Source: Pegea sp. RAD2-039 (taxonomy: Eukaryota; Chordata; Thaliacea; Salpida; Salpidae). From it: 64,000 bases of DNA. A model generated the notes under the pieces. It saw nothing but the letters and a program-made list of their open reading frames with translations, was not told the origin of the DNA and did no database searches. Made by a program: the position numbers and the translations under genes. This document shows positions 1-12,100 of the stretch, one piece after another. The stretch covers positions 1,054,001-1,118,000 of the forward strand of contig JAQGEQ010000084.1 of NCBI GenBank assembly GCA_034620365.1, written 5' to 3'. Numbering within the stretch: the stretch's first letter is position 1; each line of letters opens with the position of its first letter.

Positions 1-2
1 TT

Positions 3-665
3 TCCTTATCATTGAATCCAAATGCATGGCACAACAAACTTATTTGTGTGGTCCATTCCTCACTCATCGGTATTTTCACACTTCTAGCATTATTACAGAA
101 CCCAGCTGTTATTAATGACCCAATTCATATCAAAATTAATTTTTCTATTCTTTTGGTATCTATATCACTAGGGTATCTAATCTACGATACTACTGATAAT
201 CTGATAAATCGTAGATTTTCTGACTGCTGGGAGCTTATTCTTCATAATGTCGTTACCACGATTGCTTATACACTAACTTTACTCGACACGAGTTTAATTC
301 TGTTGATGAGTGTAACCCTATTAACTGAATTAAATTCAGTTTTTGTTCATATACGACAGTTGATGGTAATGTCTGGAAAAAATATGAATTCATCTGGTTA
401 CCGTTTAGCAAGTTATCTAGCAGTTATAACTTTTTGTGTTCGTTATGCAGTTGTTGGTTGGCTTATTGGATGTTCTGTTAGTTATCAATCTCAGATAGGG
501 TTTGTGAAGAGTAAATTATTCTTAGCTTTTTCTCTATTAATGATTTGCTTACATACTGTGTTATTGATGAGAATATGTGTGGCTGATATTATACAGATTC
601 CCCGACCATTTAGACCAGTTTCTAGAAGGAGGTCAATAAACGAAAAAGTTCTACACATAAATTAA
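3..665 (+). CDS. TLCD1/2: TLC-domain membrane protein, TLCD1/TLCD2-like (3' end of gene)
   Basis: Open frame from the window edge to TAA at 663-665, 220 visible residues; the frame is open upstream, so this is the last or only large exon and roughly the first 30-40 residues are outside the window. The protein has about five hydrophobic segments. It carries TLC-type signatures: a GYLIYDTTDN segment, then WELILHN with the conserved histidine after W-E, then a LLTELNSVFVHIRQLM stretch like the E/S-N-hydrophobic-H-x-R segment of TLCD1 and TLCD2. The C-terminal tail is basic (RRRS). Known for the family: TLCD1 and TLCD2 are multi-pass membrane proteins that influence phospholipid composition and membrane fluidity. 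The choice of TLCD1/2 over other TLC proteins is inference. No in-frame ATG is needed, because the TTG at 12 is internal. Confidence 0.78.
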   Translation, partial: SLSLNPNAWHNKLICVVHSSLIGIFTLLALLQNPAVINDPIHIKINFSILLVSISLGYLIYDTTDNLINRRFSDCWELILHNVVTTIAYTLTLLDTSLILLMSVTLLTELNSVFVHIRQLMVMSGKNMNSSGYRLASYLAVITFCVRYAVVGWLIGCSVSYQSQIGFVKSKLFLAFSLLMICLHTVLLMRICVADIIQIPRPFRPVSRRRSINEKVLHIN

Positions 666-751
666 CATAAGTAGACAACATATCTTATCATAGGCAAGAT
701 TTAGAAAGTTCTTTGCCAAATAGAATTTTTATCGAAAAAATGTTTCAGTGC

Positions 752-771
752 AATAAAATTAAATAAATAAA
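752..771 (+). terminator. Polyadenylation signals after the TLCD-like gene
   Basis: Three AATAAA hexamers (752-757, 762-767, 766-771) lie 87-106 nt after the stop codon. AATAAA is common by chance in such AT-rich DNA, but the clustering and distance fit a 3' UTR end. Confidence 0.55.
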
Positions 772-3700
772 GTTTTAGTTGTTTTAGTTTGATTTGTCAC
801 AGCTACCTGTTTACTCAAATTTTACCTAAAAAGTTTTATATGCTAGAATAACCATTAAGTTTACTAAAATCATCAATATTTCATTGAACATTTTATTGAT
901 TTTAAATTAATACTTGGAATATTATTTATTTGATTTTACATTAAAAAAAAGTAAATGAGTTTATCTTGAAGAAGTATTTAAGGTTCACTAAAACAAACTT
1001 TGTAATATCTTACTTTTTGAAATTTAAATTTTTGAACAATATATTAAAGCTTTGTATTAAATTAGAACATTTAAAAACATTTTTTAAAAATAGTATAATC
1101 TCTAACCACAAAATGTTTGCTAATTATTCTCGTATTTATAGATCGTAAGATGAAGTTCTGCATCAATATCCTACCGCATCAATCCGTTAGTTGTTCAATA
1201 TCTTCTACAGATTATCATCAAGAACTAAATACTAAACCCTGCGTAGCACTTCAGTATCTAGGTAGAAGTTGATCATAACATTGGTACGGAAGTAAGCAAC
1301 AGACCAGAAACGAAAAATGAAGTTTTTGGTTGACTTTGTAAAACAGTTTATAGTAACACATAGCTCAAGATCAAAACAAAGATGTACAGAGTTGTCGTTC
1401 TAACCACAATTTTCTAAAATCATAGAGCCCTTGTCTTCAATAGAAGGATTTTATCTCTAATTTGCTGTAGTTGTTAGAACTTATTTGCTAAGTGTAATGA
1501 TAATGACTCGTTATATAGAGCTTTATTCAAATTATTAGGGCGACTAACAACAATGATAAGTATACTAACGATATGCGCTACCCACAGCCAGTCTGTTGCT
1601 GAATGACAACCGCCTATATGAGAATGACATTTAACAGATTTAAGTCAGTGGCAAAATACTTAAGTGGCTGTTATACCACACTAAGCATCGAAACCAAAGA
1701 TATAATAAACTCACAAAACAAAGACTTAGTTAGGTCGGTCACGTCTGCAAAATGTAAAATAACCGTTAACCCAAGATTGTACATGCATTGTATATACAAT
1801 ACATGGTGAACTCTTATCTGGCTGCAGAAACAGAGTTGTCCCGAAAAAGAAGTACAACGACCTAGAAAAACCCTGGCTGAAACAGATGGTCAACAATACA
1901 GTCAGCTGTCTCAATTTGCTGTAGATCATGCATCATAAAGAAAAATCATCAATAGTGCGTCAACACCAAGCGAGTGCAGGTGCTGCAGAAAAGATGTAAG
2001 AAAGATAAGAGTTTCACGATTATCTAACAACATCACAACATTTTTTATCACATCCAAATGCAACCAAGTGTATCTTTTGGCCTAATTTGTTTCAATTGTT
2101 TTTTCCAAAAGACAAAAGCCATAATTTAGTCTTTTCTTATATTCTGCTTTCTATCGCTCTTTCTAACTGTATTGTTTCGTATATATTTATTTTCTTTGCA
2201 TGATTTTGCCCATGCTTAATCTTTGAACTTTGTTGCACTACTAAACATTTATGAATTACAAGCTACATTTTTCATTGTAGAGTATTTCTTAAACTTACAA
2301 ACCCAACTGAATACTGTGTGATCAAAATAGCTCATAAGAGTCTACAATCACAGTTAATCTCATAGAGCAGGGATTAGTTCATGTTTTCATTATTATTTAT
2401 AATAAGTCTGCAAGTATATGACAGGCTTGAGAGTTATTCATTGGATCAAAAAGTATTAAAGTCGAACGGTTTAATTCTCAACTTTTATCATCAAATATAG
2501 CAAGCAGATAAAAAATAAATGATATCCATAAGTGTATCAACTAGTTACTGAAGTTCAAAGTACTTTATATAAAATACAAGTAAAAAGAAAAATAGAAGTG
2601 AAAAGATTTAAAATAGACAAGAAAAATCATAGAATATAATAAACAAAATATTTTTTTGAGAGTTAACCTAAAACAAAAATTTCAAAATTTAGCTAAGAAT
2701 TCATTAAAGTTATTTAATTTCAAATTTTATACTGAGAACAGCTATTACATTAATCCGACTTAAATTTCATTGACTCATGCTTAAAATTTATAAAGTTAAA
2801 TGCGCTACTTGATTGAAGTTTTTAATAAACTTTATTTGTTGTGCAAGCTTTGTAAATGTTCCTTTTCACCTAAAGATGGGTACTACTAATCTTAAGTACC
2901 TAAGCTCACCGCATAATATTATGTTCATAAGACAAATTTTTAGTCAATGTAAAGGTTGTAAAAATAGTTTACTGGTCACCCAACTATAATTTAATTTAAC
3001 TTTTTTGGATTTAATTTGCTTTGTTTGATAAAAGATTTATAAAAGAATACTTATTATTAAGACTGTTAAAAGTATATTTAAAGAAATTTTAAATTGTTGA
3101 TTATCCTTAAATTGTAGTTAGTTTTAACTTTTAGGATTAAGATAAGGAGTTTAGATATATCTTACTATTAAAATAGTCTAGTTGATAAGAATAATCATTT
3201 GTTTTCTAAACTTCTCTAACAATTATATTTTCTTTTAAGATATTTAAACGAAATGCAACAGCTAATTAGACAATATATTTCAGATTTTTTCTACAAAATT
3301 TACTTTTGAAATTTACTTCAACATTATTGTATAATTTACTGCTGTGTAACGTTGTTGGTTTGTTCTTCAGATAATACAGTATTTGTTATCAATTTTTAGT
3401 AATCGTTAAAGTAATGAGTCAGTAGATGGTTATTGTACATTTTTGAAACAATTTTAGTATGTTTTAACAACGTACACCAATTTCGTTTGTCATACTAAGT
3501 TAAATACTTTAGATGTCAACTGGGCGAAGTTTCTTTTTAGTTTTTAACGCGAATGACCCTACATAAAAGATAATAGGGTCGGTTGTTGAATAAATTTTGT
3601 CAACGGTAGTCACAGAACTTTATTTTCGAATTTAAAATTCTAACTTTTTTAATTTAAAATTTGGAGTTTTGTATAAGTAATTTATATCATAAGTTTTGAT

Positions 3701-3868
3701 TTTTTGGAAAATAATTTTTGTTTTATACAGATATAAAGTTGAATCATTTAGATAAATCTTAGTGTAAAATATTTTCTTAAACTTTGAATTATTTAATTGA
3801 TTTAAATTCTTTTAAGACTGAAATTTGATGCCAAGAAGGGAGTTATAAACAGAAGTAGATAACTGAAA
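772..3868. other. Intergenic region between TLCD-like gene and KCMF1
   Basis: No supported gene. Mostly AT-rich. About 1140-2010 is noticeably richer in GC and may be an old insertion, but no frame there gives a recognisable protein. A short perfect inverted repeat (GACCCTA at 3555-3561, TAGGGTC at 3574-3580, 12-nt loop) lies about 290 nt upstream of the KCMF1 start, within the likely promoter or 5' UTR region. Confidence 0.5.
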
Positions 3869-6800
3869 ATGTCAACTCATGAAGGTATTTATATATATTT
3901 TTAACTTCATTAAAATGTTTATTTAAGCATATACTTTATAAAAATGGAAAATATTATTTATCAATTCTAGTTAGTAAACTTTTTTGGAATAAATATAGTA
4001 AAATCAAAGACAAAAAATTGATTTATTGTTTTCACTATAGTGAGTGTATATATTTCATTTTGGAAATAAGCGTTTACTTATTTATTCTCATGAACATGAA
4101 GTGATTTTATATAACAACCTCATCTTATTTTATAAATTGAGTTTTTCAAATTTGATTTTGCTTCTTTTTATTTGGTTATATATTTTAATAAATTTCTTAT
4201 ATAAATATATAAAATAGATATTAATATATATATATATAAATATTTTAAGTAATGGTTAATATGTAATAGAGCTTAAATGCTGTTTTTTTAGCATAATATA
4301 CCTTTTGGTTGATATCTGTTGCTTATAAGTAAACTTGTTTATTTGACTTCATTTCATAAAGTTTTAAGTTAATTTTTTATTTAGCTTATAAAAACTATTA
4401 TTTAAGGATTATAACTTGATATTATTTAATTTGATTTCACATGTCTTCCATTTAAGTTTAATTTGAAACTGAAAAATATTCTTTACATTAAATATAATTT
4501 GAACTTCATTGTTAATATGTTAATGTGTGTTTCTATTTATGTAAATAGTACTTTATTGAAAAGTACTTATTTTTAAAGTTCAATAAACACTTTGATTTTT
4601 AGACAAATAATATAATAGATTTTTTATGTATAGATCAATTAAAAGTTTAAAAAGAATTTTTATATTAGTTTATATGAATAACAAATATCTTTAATAATAT
4701 TTTTTTATAAAATACTTAAGATGTTTCATGTAAAATCTCTTAACATTTTGATTTTATCTTAAAACTGCTTTTTGTGACAAAAGGTTAAAAGATATTGATA
4801 ATTAATTCAGAGTTATGATGTCCATTTCACTATGGATACCAAACAAATGTTATAATATTTATTTATATGTTATAAAATACATATTTGGCAAATGCCTTCT
4901 ATTTATTATTAACTTGTTTTGCAGGCGTAAGTTGTGATAATTGTATGAAGACTAATTTCTCTGGAATAAGATACAAATGCTTGGTTTGTTATGATTATGA
5001 TTTATGTGATTATTGTTTCCCTTGGAATGGTACTTCGTCTCCTCATTTAGTTTCGCACCCAATGCAAAGTATTTTGACTCAAGCAGACTTTGGTAGATAC
5101 TTTAAAATTTTTTATAAAATAAAAGACATAAAAAGAATAAATAAAGTATTTAACTATTAATATGGATATATTTTTCACTTAACATTGATTAGTTTATATT
5201 ATTTATTATGAATTTTAATTTGATAAATAATATTTAATAATATTAGTTTAGTTCAATGTAATTTATGAACAACTGTCAATATTTTTTGCGCCAATATTTT
5301 TTGAAAACAAGGTATTAGATTACAGCTATATGATATTTATTTTAAGTATTTATGAAGTCAGTTCTTTTTTAAGTTAAAACTTGTTGTTGATTGAGAGTAT
5401 TGTAATACTAATAACCTACAAACATAATATTTTAGCTCTTTATTATGCTGGTGAAAACATTTCTCCTGATAACCCGCCTTCGTTTGTTTGCCCATATTGT
5501 GGAAAGCTTGGTTTTACAGAAACACTTCTTCATGAGCATGTTGTTAAAGATCATGCTAATAGTACATCAGAAGTTGTAAGTTGGATTGTTTTTATAGGTC
5601 TTTAAATATCATATTAGTATGATACTTTGTATAAAAATATTTTATGATTATTATAAAAAAACAGAAATGGATCACTGCTTAATTTGAAGCTTAAACCACA
5701 AAAGTTCTATTTCAAAAATTCTTTCAAATAAAATTTTCGATTTAAATCTTCATCAGCTGACTTGTTTATTGAATTTTCGTCTTTCACAGGTGTGTCCTAT
5801 TTGTGCTGCATCTCCTTCAGGAGAACCTAATTTAGTATCAGAAGACTTTGCTAGTCACCTACGTCACGAACACATGAATCAACGAGACTTTGATGAATCA
5901 AATTTAAGCCGACAAATCCGACGTGAGCTGTTATCACCTATTTGGACGCAGAATCAAATGTTAGTTTTGTAGGTAGAGGTGTGAGAAGCAGGAATCATAG
6001 AACTATGCATTTTTCTGGAGGTCCATTAGCAGCCTCTAATAATACTACCGCTGCTCCTGTAATATCATCTAATCAAAATACTTCGGCATCACACCGAGAT
6101 ATGGATCCTATAGCAGGTTTCGATTTCATCTCTTCAGTTTCAAATATTTTCGAAATCTTAAACTTAGTGGCTGATGATTTGTTTGTCACGTGATGACGTT
6201 ATATTATGATGATAATATATTTTCATCTTAACAACAAAATTGTTTGTGACAAATTTCAGATTAACTATAAGATACTTTTTTATTATAATTTTTATCTATC
6301 AAATAATATTTTCTCAATTTGGAAATTCAGTTTGAGTGAAAATCTAATTTCGATGTCTTCATCTACAGAGCTGCTTTCGCAGCTCAGTGGTGTTCGAAGA
6401 AATGCTCAAATTTTACAACAAGTCGTTTCGAGCGAGTCCAACCTCAACGACATTCATTCGAAGCTTCAATTTGAACGTCAACGAGCCGCTGAAATCCGAC
6501 AACAGGTTCTTTTCTACTCAATAAATTTACTTTTTCATGAAAAGTACAGCTAAATCGAAATTGATCTATTTTAATAATGACGTCACAATTGTCTTTGTGG
6601 GGATTAAATCAATTGAGCTACATTTGGCATCCAAGAGTCATCAAAGACCTATTTCGATCTGAGAAAAGATGTTTTAGTTGTGGAAGATAACACTTAGGAA
6701 AGATCATGTCATTTCGAAAACGAAGCTCAAATGGAAATGTTGTTTATCAGCGTTCTAATCCTACTTCATCTAACAACAATCTTCACGTGGTCGCTATCAG

Positions 6801-7815
6801 AGGAAATCAAAACTCTACCTCTACCCCAGGTAGACATCGTATCATCAATTTGCGGGTCATAGATAGTGATGATTTGATCAAAGCTAAAAATCCAAAAGCT
6901 ATAGTTGGTAAAGCAGTTGTACAAGGGCCAGTGTTTGTCCAGGCTAGTTCACATAAGGCGCAGGACTATGACAAGCCTGAGTTGATGTCAGATTTATTTG
7001 CGCTTGCTGAAAAGCAGTTGAAAGGAACTGATGCAAGTAACAAACAGGTAACCAACTGGCAGTTTGCTTGCTTGATGATGATGATGATGATGGTTTTCAC
7101 AAATGTCTTTTAAACGAGTTTTTAGTCTTTACAAATACAAATTTCTACTATTTGATTATTTGTTTTTAGCTTGAAAGATTTCCAATGAAGGCTTCAGCTC
7201 AATCGGGAAACCAACCTGCTTCTCAGGCTGCTTCTTCAAGCAACAAAACCACCCAAAACACGAATAAGAAGTCCAATTCACCAGATGATGACTCGAAACG
7301 TTATTTACTTCACAAGTAAGGCAACCAATCAGGTGATAGCTCGTTAATCACGCGACTTGACTACTTTCAGTATGGATGAAGTATTAAAACAGGAGTCTTC
7401 GACGGATTCCGCCTCACCTGTAGAGAAGAGATTATTTGTTCAAGAGCTTCTTCTTTCTATGCTGAGTATTCAACGACCAATCAGCAAATCTTCTAAATCT
7501 TCCGCGCAATCTTCCGATTTGACTTCATTTAAATCTGAATCTAATCGAGAAGAATCACACAAGACACACAACGACGAATCGATCGCGCCTGTCAACGCGA
7601 CAACACCAACAACAACAGATTCGAAACTCGATTATGTCGAATGTATTGTGCAGAAGCAAGATCCTTCCGCCTTCTCCTCGCCTGCTACTGATTTAGATCA
7701 ATTACTATCTACTGAAGATGATCAGTGTAGTCTTGGCAACGACGCTTCGTCTTCTTTTCCTCTCGACTTGAACGGATCTCAGGAAGATATAAGAAGCGCG
7801 GTGCCCCGCCGATGA
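3869..7815 (+). CDS. KCMF1: KCMF1-type E3 ubiquitin ligase (ZZ and C2H2 zinc fingers)
   Basis: Coding segments: 3869-3884, 4925-5092, 5436-5575, 5790-5922, 5952-6116, 6369-6505, 6703-7047, 7170-7315, 7371-7815; 1695 nt, 564 residues plus stop TGA. The first exon encodes only MSTHE and part of a glycine, as in animal KCMF1, which fixes the start. A ZZ finger follows at residues 9-50 (C9, C12, C24, C27, C33, C36, H46, H50). Then come FVCPYCGK...HEHVVKDH and VCPICAA...HLRHEH fingers, the MDPIAELLSQLSGVRR block built across an intron, and LFVQELLLSML near the C-terminus. Known role: KCMF1 is a cytosolic RING-less ubiquitin ligase that works with UBR4 in quality control. The protein is longer than the human one (about 381), mainly through low-complexity Ser/Asn/Thr-rich exons 6703-7047 and 7371-7815. 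The 6703 acceptor is purine-rich and the least secure; it is the one that keeps the frame open. The join at 5922/5952 is unusual (separate entry). Confidence 0.94.
5923..5951 (+). other. Putative 29-nt intron (or frameshift) inside KCMF1
   Basis: The fourth coding exon runs into a stop (TAG at 5970-5972), while the downstream frame codes for conserved KCMF1 sequence ending in the TMHF block. A GTGAGC donor at 5923 and a GCAG end at 5951 bracket 29 nt whose removal restores the frame with the same spacing as human KCMF1 between the R-x-x-R and M-H-F landmarks. The alternative is a single-base indel near 5943-5950, in the genome or the assembly. Without RNA data the two cannot be separated. Confidence 0.5.
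7073..7092 (+). repeat. GAT trinucleotide microsatellite in KCMF1 intron
   Basis: About six tandem GAT units lie 25 nt downstream of the donor at 7048, inside the 122-nt intron 7048-7169. Short and probably polymorphic; no function is suggested. Confidence 0.6.
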
Positions 7816-7918
7816 CCTTCACAATTCTTCCCATCTTTGCTATCTTAACAGATGATGACGCCATCACATCACGTGCTTATGTTTGTACTGACAACCAATG
7901 ACTCTGTTTTCCAATGAC

Positions 7919-7924
7919 AATAAA
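7919..7924 (+). terminator. KCMF1 polyadenylation signal
   Basis: AATAAA 104 nt after the KCMF1 stop, followed within 60 nt by GC-richer sequence and then T-rich stretches. Best nearby candidate for the 3' end of the mRNA. Confidence 0.55.
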
Positions 7925-9163
7925 AAACAAACAATTTAGAATACCGAGGCTTGGTTACCACCTCAGTTAGCTACATCCCCCACCCACCCTTCCCTGCTTG
8001 GTGTATATTTTCTATCAACAATTAGCTCCCTCTCACTAGAAACTTCTTAATTTATTTCAAACTTCTTATAATCAGATTTGGTTTCATTTTTACCCACTTT
8101 TAAATTAAACTTTTTTTTGCATTTATCTTTTTGATAATGTATCTTTATTATTTATTATCTTTGATTTTTCGTGGAGGTCAACAAACTGATTTTCTACATC
8201 TGAAGTTAGTTTTCTAAACTTCTACTTACTGTGTGCTTGTCATGCAGTTATTTCCAAATCTGCATCGGCGTTAACCCCCACTAGTAAATATCAATAAAAT
8301 GTCCTTTAAAGACGGTAGTTAAGAACTACATCCCAAATTCTGGTTTCTTTAAACTAGCAACTGGAATTTAATTTATTTTTCCTTTTATAATTGGTATTAC
8401 TTCTATTATGAGCTGAACATTTTTTAGATTTTAATAAAGTATTAAATTCAACTTTTTTATTCAAAACATTTTAGGATAAGAATAGAAGCCACGTTAGTTG
8501 AAATCAGTATTAAGTTTGCGACCGATTTGTCTTTTATATTTAAATACCTTGACAAATAAATGTTATTTCCATATAAGGAATTGATTAAACATCTGACTTA
8601 ACTTCTAGAATTAACTTCTTTTTTTATGACATTTTTTTTGAAATGAGAAACAGTTAAACTAATGATAAACTATTAGTAATGTATATGAGCAAAAGTGTTA
8701 TCAGACACTGATGTAAAAACTTCTAATAGATAAAAATCAAAGGTTTGTGAATAGCTTCACCCTTTCAATCAACTGGGGTAACCCACTTTTAAAAATCACA
8801 ATTAATTTTTATTTTCCTAACTACAACAAATCAAATATTATTTTGGTGTAAAGTAGAAAAACCAAAATATTTGAAAGTTATGAAGATGGTTAAGAAGAAG
8901 TATGAATTTAATCAGATTTTTGAATTATTGTTTTTAACTAGAGTCAATTGATAATAAGGTTCGAATTGATGTCAGTTTAGCTGAGAATAAATGAACTAAG
9001 AGGCATTTTAAAAACAAAGTTTTTTCACCACAAAAGATTTCAGGTTAAGTAATTAATGAAAGTGATGACATTGAAGCCTGCTGTTGGGTAGACTTTCAGA
9101 GAATGCAACAAAATAAACGTAAGACTCTAAATTTTAAATAAATATTAAAAATGTTCTTAAGGG
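7925..9163. other. Intergenic region between convergent KCMF1 and XPOT
   Basis: No gene seen. It would hold the 3' UTRs of both genes. On the minus strand an AATAAA (plus-strand TTTATT at 8808-8813) lies about 350 nt past the XPOT stop and is a possible XPOT polyadenylation signal; other hexamers occur further left. Confidence 0.45.
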
Positions 9164-12100
9164 TCACGTCTTCAACTGACAAAAAAGGTTCTGAAAAACA
9201 AAAAATGAAATTTAAACAAGTGTTAATTCTTACTTTTCTGCCTCACCTTAACATATTTTCTAAAAGTTTTTTGATCAGTTTTTCCAAGAGCGTAACAATA
9301 ATCCTAAGAGTCAAAAAAGAAGTTTTAGAATTTGAAAAATTACTTACAGGTTTATAAGAACAGGAAATAGTTGAAAATGCTTCAAAACTTACATCAATTA
9401 ATTGTATGTTGAGATTAAGAGAAGGAAGCAAACGCTGTTTTAGGAAGACTTCCATTTTCTCACCCTATTCAAAGATCACAAAAGATATTTGAAATATTCA
9501 AACTTAATCTTGAAATGGGATTCAACCTGTTTACTGTGAATCTTTTTCATCAGATTACAAGACTCGTTGAGAGCAAGAATAGTCTGTGCATCATTAAGAT
9601 CAAAGTTGCTGCTGAGTGGAGCTCTAAAACAAACTGGAATGAAATGCTCGCTGCAAATCCGCCAGTTGCGTTCCTCATCACCTGATTCAAAATAAAAAGA
9701 AATTTCATCTCCTTGATTCAGTAAAAATGTTTAGATCACATCTTCCTGAAATAAGTCCCAATTAAGAAGAAGAGTAAGTCAAGTTCTCAAGATATAAAAG
9801 GGTTAAAGAATAGTTGAAAAAGTATAAAGTGTTTACAGAGAAAAGCTTTCAAATACGTAAAAGACACGAAACAGACTGGTTTTCACCGACAAACACTTTA
9901 GTAGTAACACGCAGTATCTTCCTTAGTGGAATTGAGACTCTGTTGTCTAAGATCAAATTTAAAACTATTTAGAAAGTGTTTTGGGCCAGATTTATGGGCG
10001 AAGTAGTAGATAGAAACAAGTATGGTTGTCAACTTCCTTCTACATGAGTCTTTGAGTATAGTGGAAGATATCATGCGCAATTTCTACTCTTAAAATTCGC
10101 AGCTAAGTGAGTTGACATAGATGGTTCATTTCTCTCGAAGCAGCCACAAGGTAGCGGCACTATTTTTTTGTAGTTGGAGAAGATACTCTCCGCGCTGGCT
10201 CACTCATAGAGTGAATTAGCGCAGTATGTCGCATCTTCGGACACATACACAAGATTCATACGAGTCAATTACTCGTCGCCAAATTTAGCAGCTAGTGACT
10301 TAGTTGAAAAAGTTGAAGATATCAGACTTATTAGGAATTACTAAATTTCAAATTTCAATGATGGAAATCGAACTGAGGTTTGATTTAAAAAAAAGTTTTT
10401 ATGATAAAGCAGAAAAAGTTGTTGCAAAGAAGATCAAGGTGATGTGAATAAGAAGATGAAGACACTAACCAAGAGCTTCCACGAGTTTCAACATGTTGTT
10501 GAAGACCACTTTGCGGGATAACGAGTCAGAAAACTCCTCCGCACCTTGCACCAGGGTCGAAATGATCAAAAGGAAGTTCTCCTCACCTATAAGAACATCC
10601 GGTTGAATATAAGGACACTTGGAGGAAGATACTGACTCTGGTTGATGATCACTTGTGCAAGATCACTAGTGAGAAGTGAGTGTAGAAGATTGAAGTAGGT
10701 TCGTTTGGTGGATTTCATGTCTTCATCTTCATGATAGTTGCTGTTACAATTATTGTTTTGTTGTTGGGTGAGGACTTGAAACACACACTGGACCACTGGC
10801 ATGAAAATCTCGTGTAAAAACGGACCAATCTTGTTCTAAAGAAGAGTCTGGTCACTTCTACTGATCAACATAAACATCAATTTGTTACTTTAAATTTTGA
10901 GATTATTTGCATCATAAAAGGGATAAAATCAAGAAGACTTTCTGGATGCTGACTCTCTAGGAGCTGTTTGATGATAAGAGGTACAAACGGGAGGACTTCT
11001 TCTTCCAAACACATCACCATCCGATGCATGTACTGACGAAACCCTATCAAATAATCTCAATAAATCAGGAATCATATGAAGATCCTCACCTGAATTCAAA
11101 AGATCACGATGATGTTGGATTGTGAGGACGGACATGAAATGCTGGAGTGTGTCTTTGTAGATATCGGAGCATCCACACATCTGCATGGTTCGCTTGCAGG
11201 TGAATGCTTTACTGCTTCGACTGTTTTCAAACATCAACATCAACATGATAGAAATGGTGAGAAAGACTTACCTAGCGTAGATCATCGCGTAGTTGAGGAC
11301 CTTGGCATGTGGCAAGCTCTCTTCTGGGTCACAGTTAACTGGCATATTGGTCGCTAACATTTGTAAATGTTTATCAAAGCCCTGGACCAGTGGTAGCAGT
11401 AGCTCAGTGACCAGTTGGACAGTGTTTGCTGGGTCAAGGTTCACGATAATGTGGCCACATAATTCGTATAAGAACATCTGGTCAGTGGGCGAGAAGAATT
11501 GGTCTACACTGTTGTCCTGGATCAAAATTGATGTAAGTATGTGGACCAGGTGGTAGAAGTAGTGACGTACAGAGGATAACACGAGTAGTTGACCCACTTG
11601 GGTTAAGACTTCTTGTGAGAAAGGATTGAGAAGTTTTCCGAGCGTCTTTGCGAACCTTTAGACAAAGATTTGAAAAAAGATGAAGAGGAGGAAATAATGA
11701 CTTACTTGGAGAAGAGGTAAGCACATCTGCTCCTGATCTTCAGATTATCCGATCTCATACCTCGGTGATCGAGAAAGGGCTTGATGGAATTAATGATGAG
11801 GGTCTGTTGCTGTGGTCTGTCCAATCTTGAGTGGACAGCAGGGAAATAGCGGTCATAGCGGGTCACAGTTTCGAAGAACTGCATGCGGACACTAACGTGT
11901 TCGTGACTGACCACCTCACTGAGGACCAGCTGAAACATGGGACAGGTAAGTGTTATTTGAAAATGACAAAAAAGACCAAGACACCTGGTTCATCATTTGG
12001 CACATTAATGGTCCTTGTTTATACTCAGTACTGAAGAAGTGGCTTAAATTGGAGGTCATTGATTCACCCAAGTAGTACATGATCCTATGACGTCAAAACA

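Noticed and set aside
966-1148. 60-codon plus-strand frame with an ATG-like start after the TLCD-like gene
   Set aside because: Lys/Phe/Ile-rich low-complexity translation of AT-rich DNA with no recognisable motif or splice context.
1603-1809. Frame with a vague resemblance to the Y-L-x-G stretch of copia-type polyproteins
   Set aside because: Only a handful of residues could match; the rest of the frame and its neighbours show no reverse transcriptase, RNase H or integrase motif.
11109-11556. Plus-strand frames of 82 and 87 codons within XPOT
   Set aside because: Shadows of the minus-strand exportin-T exons, which match the family and splice in frame.
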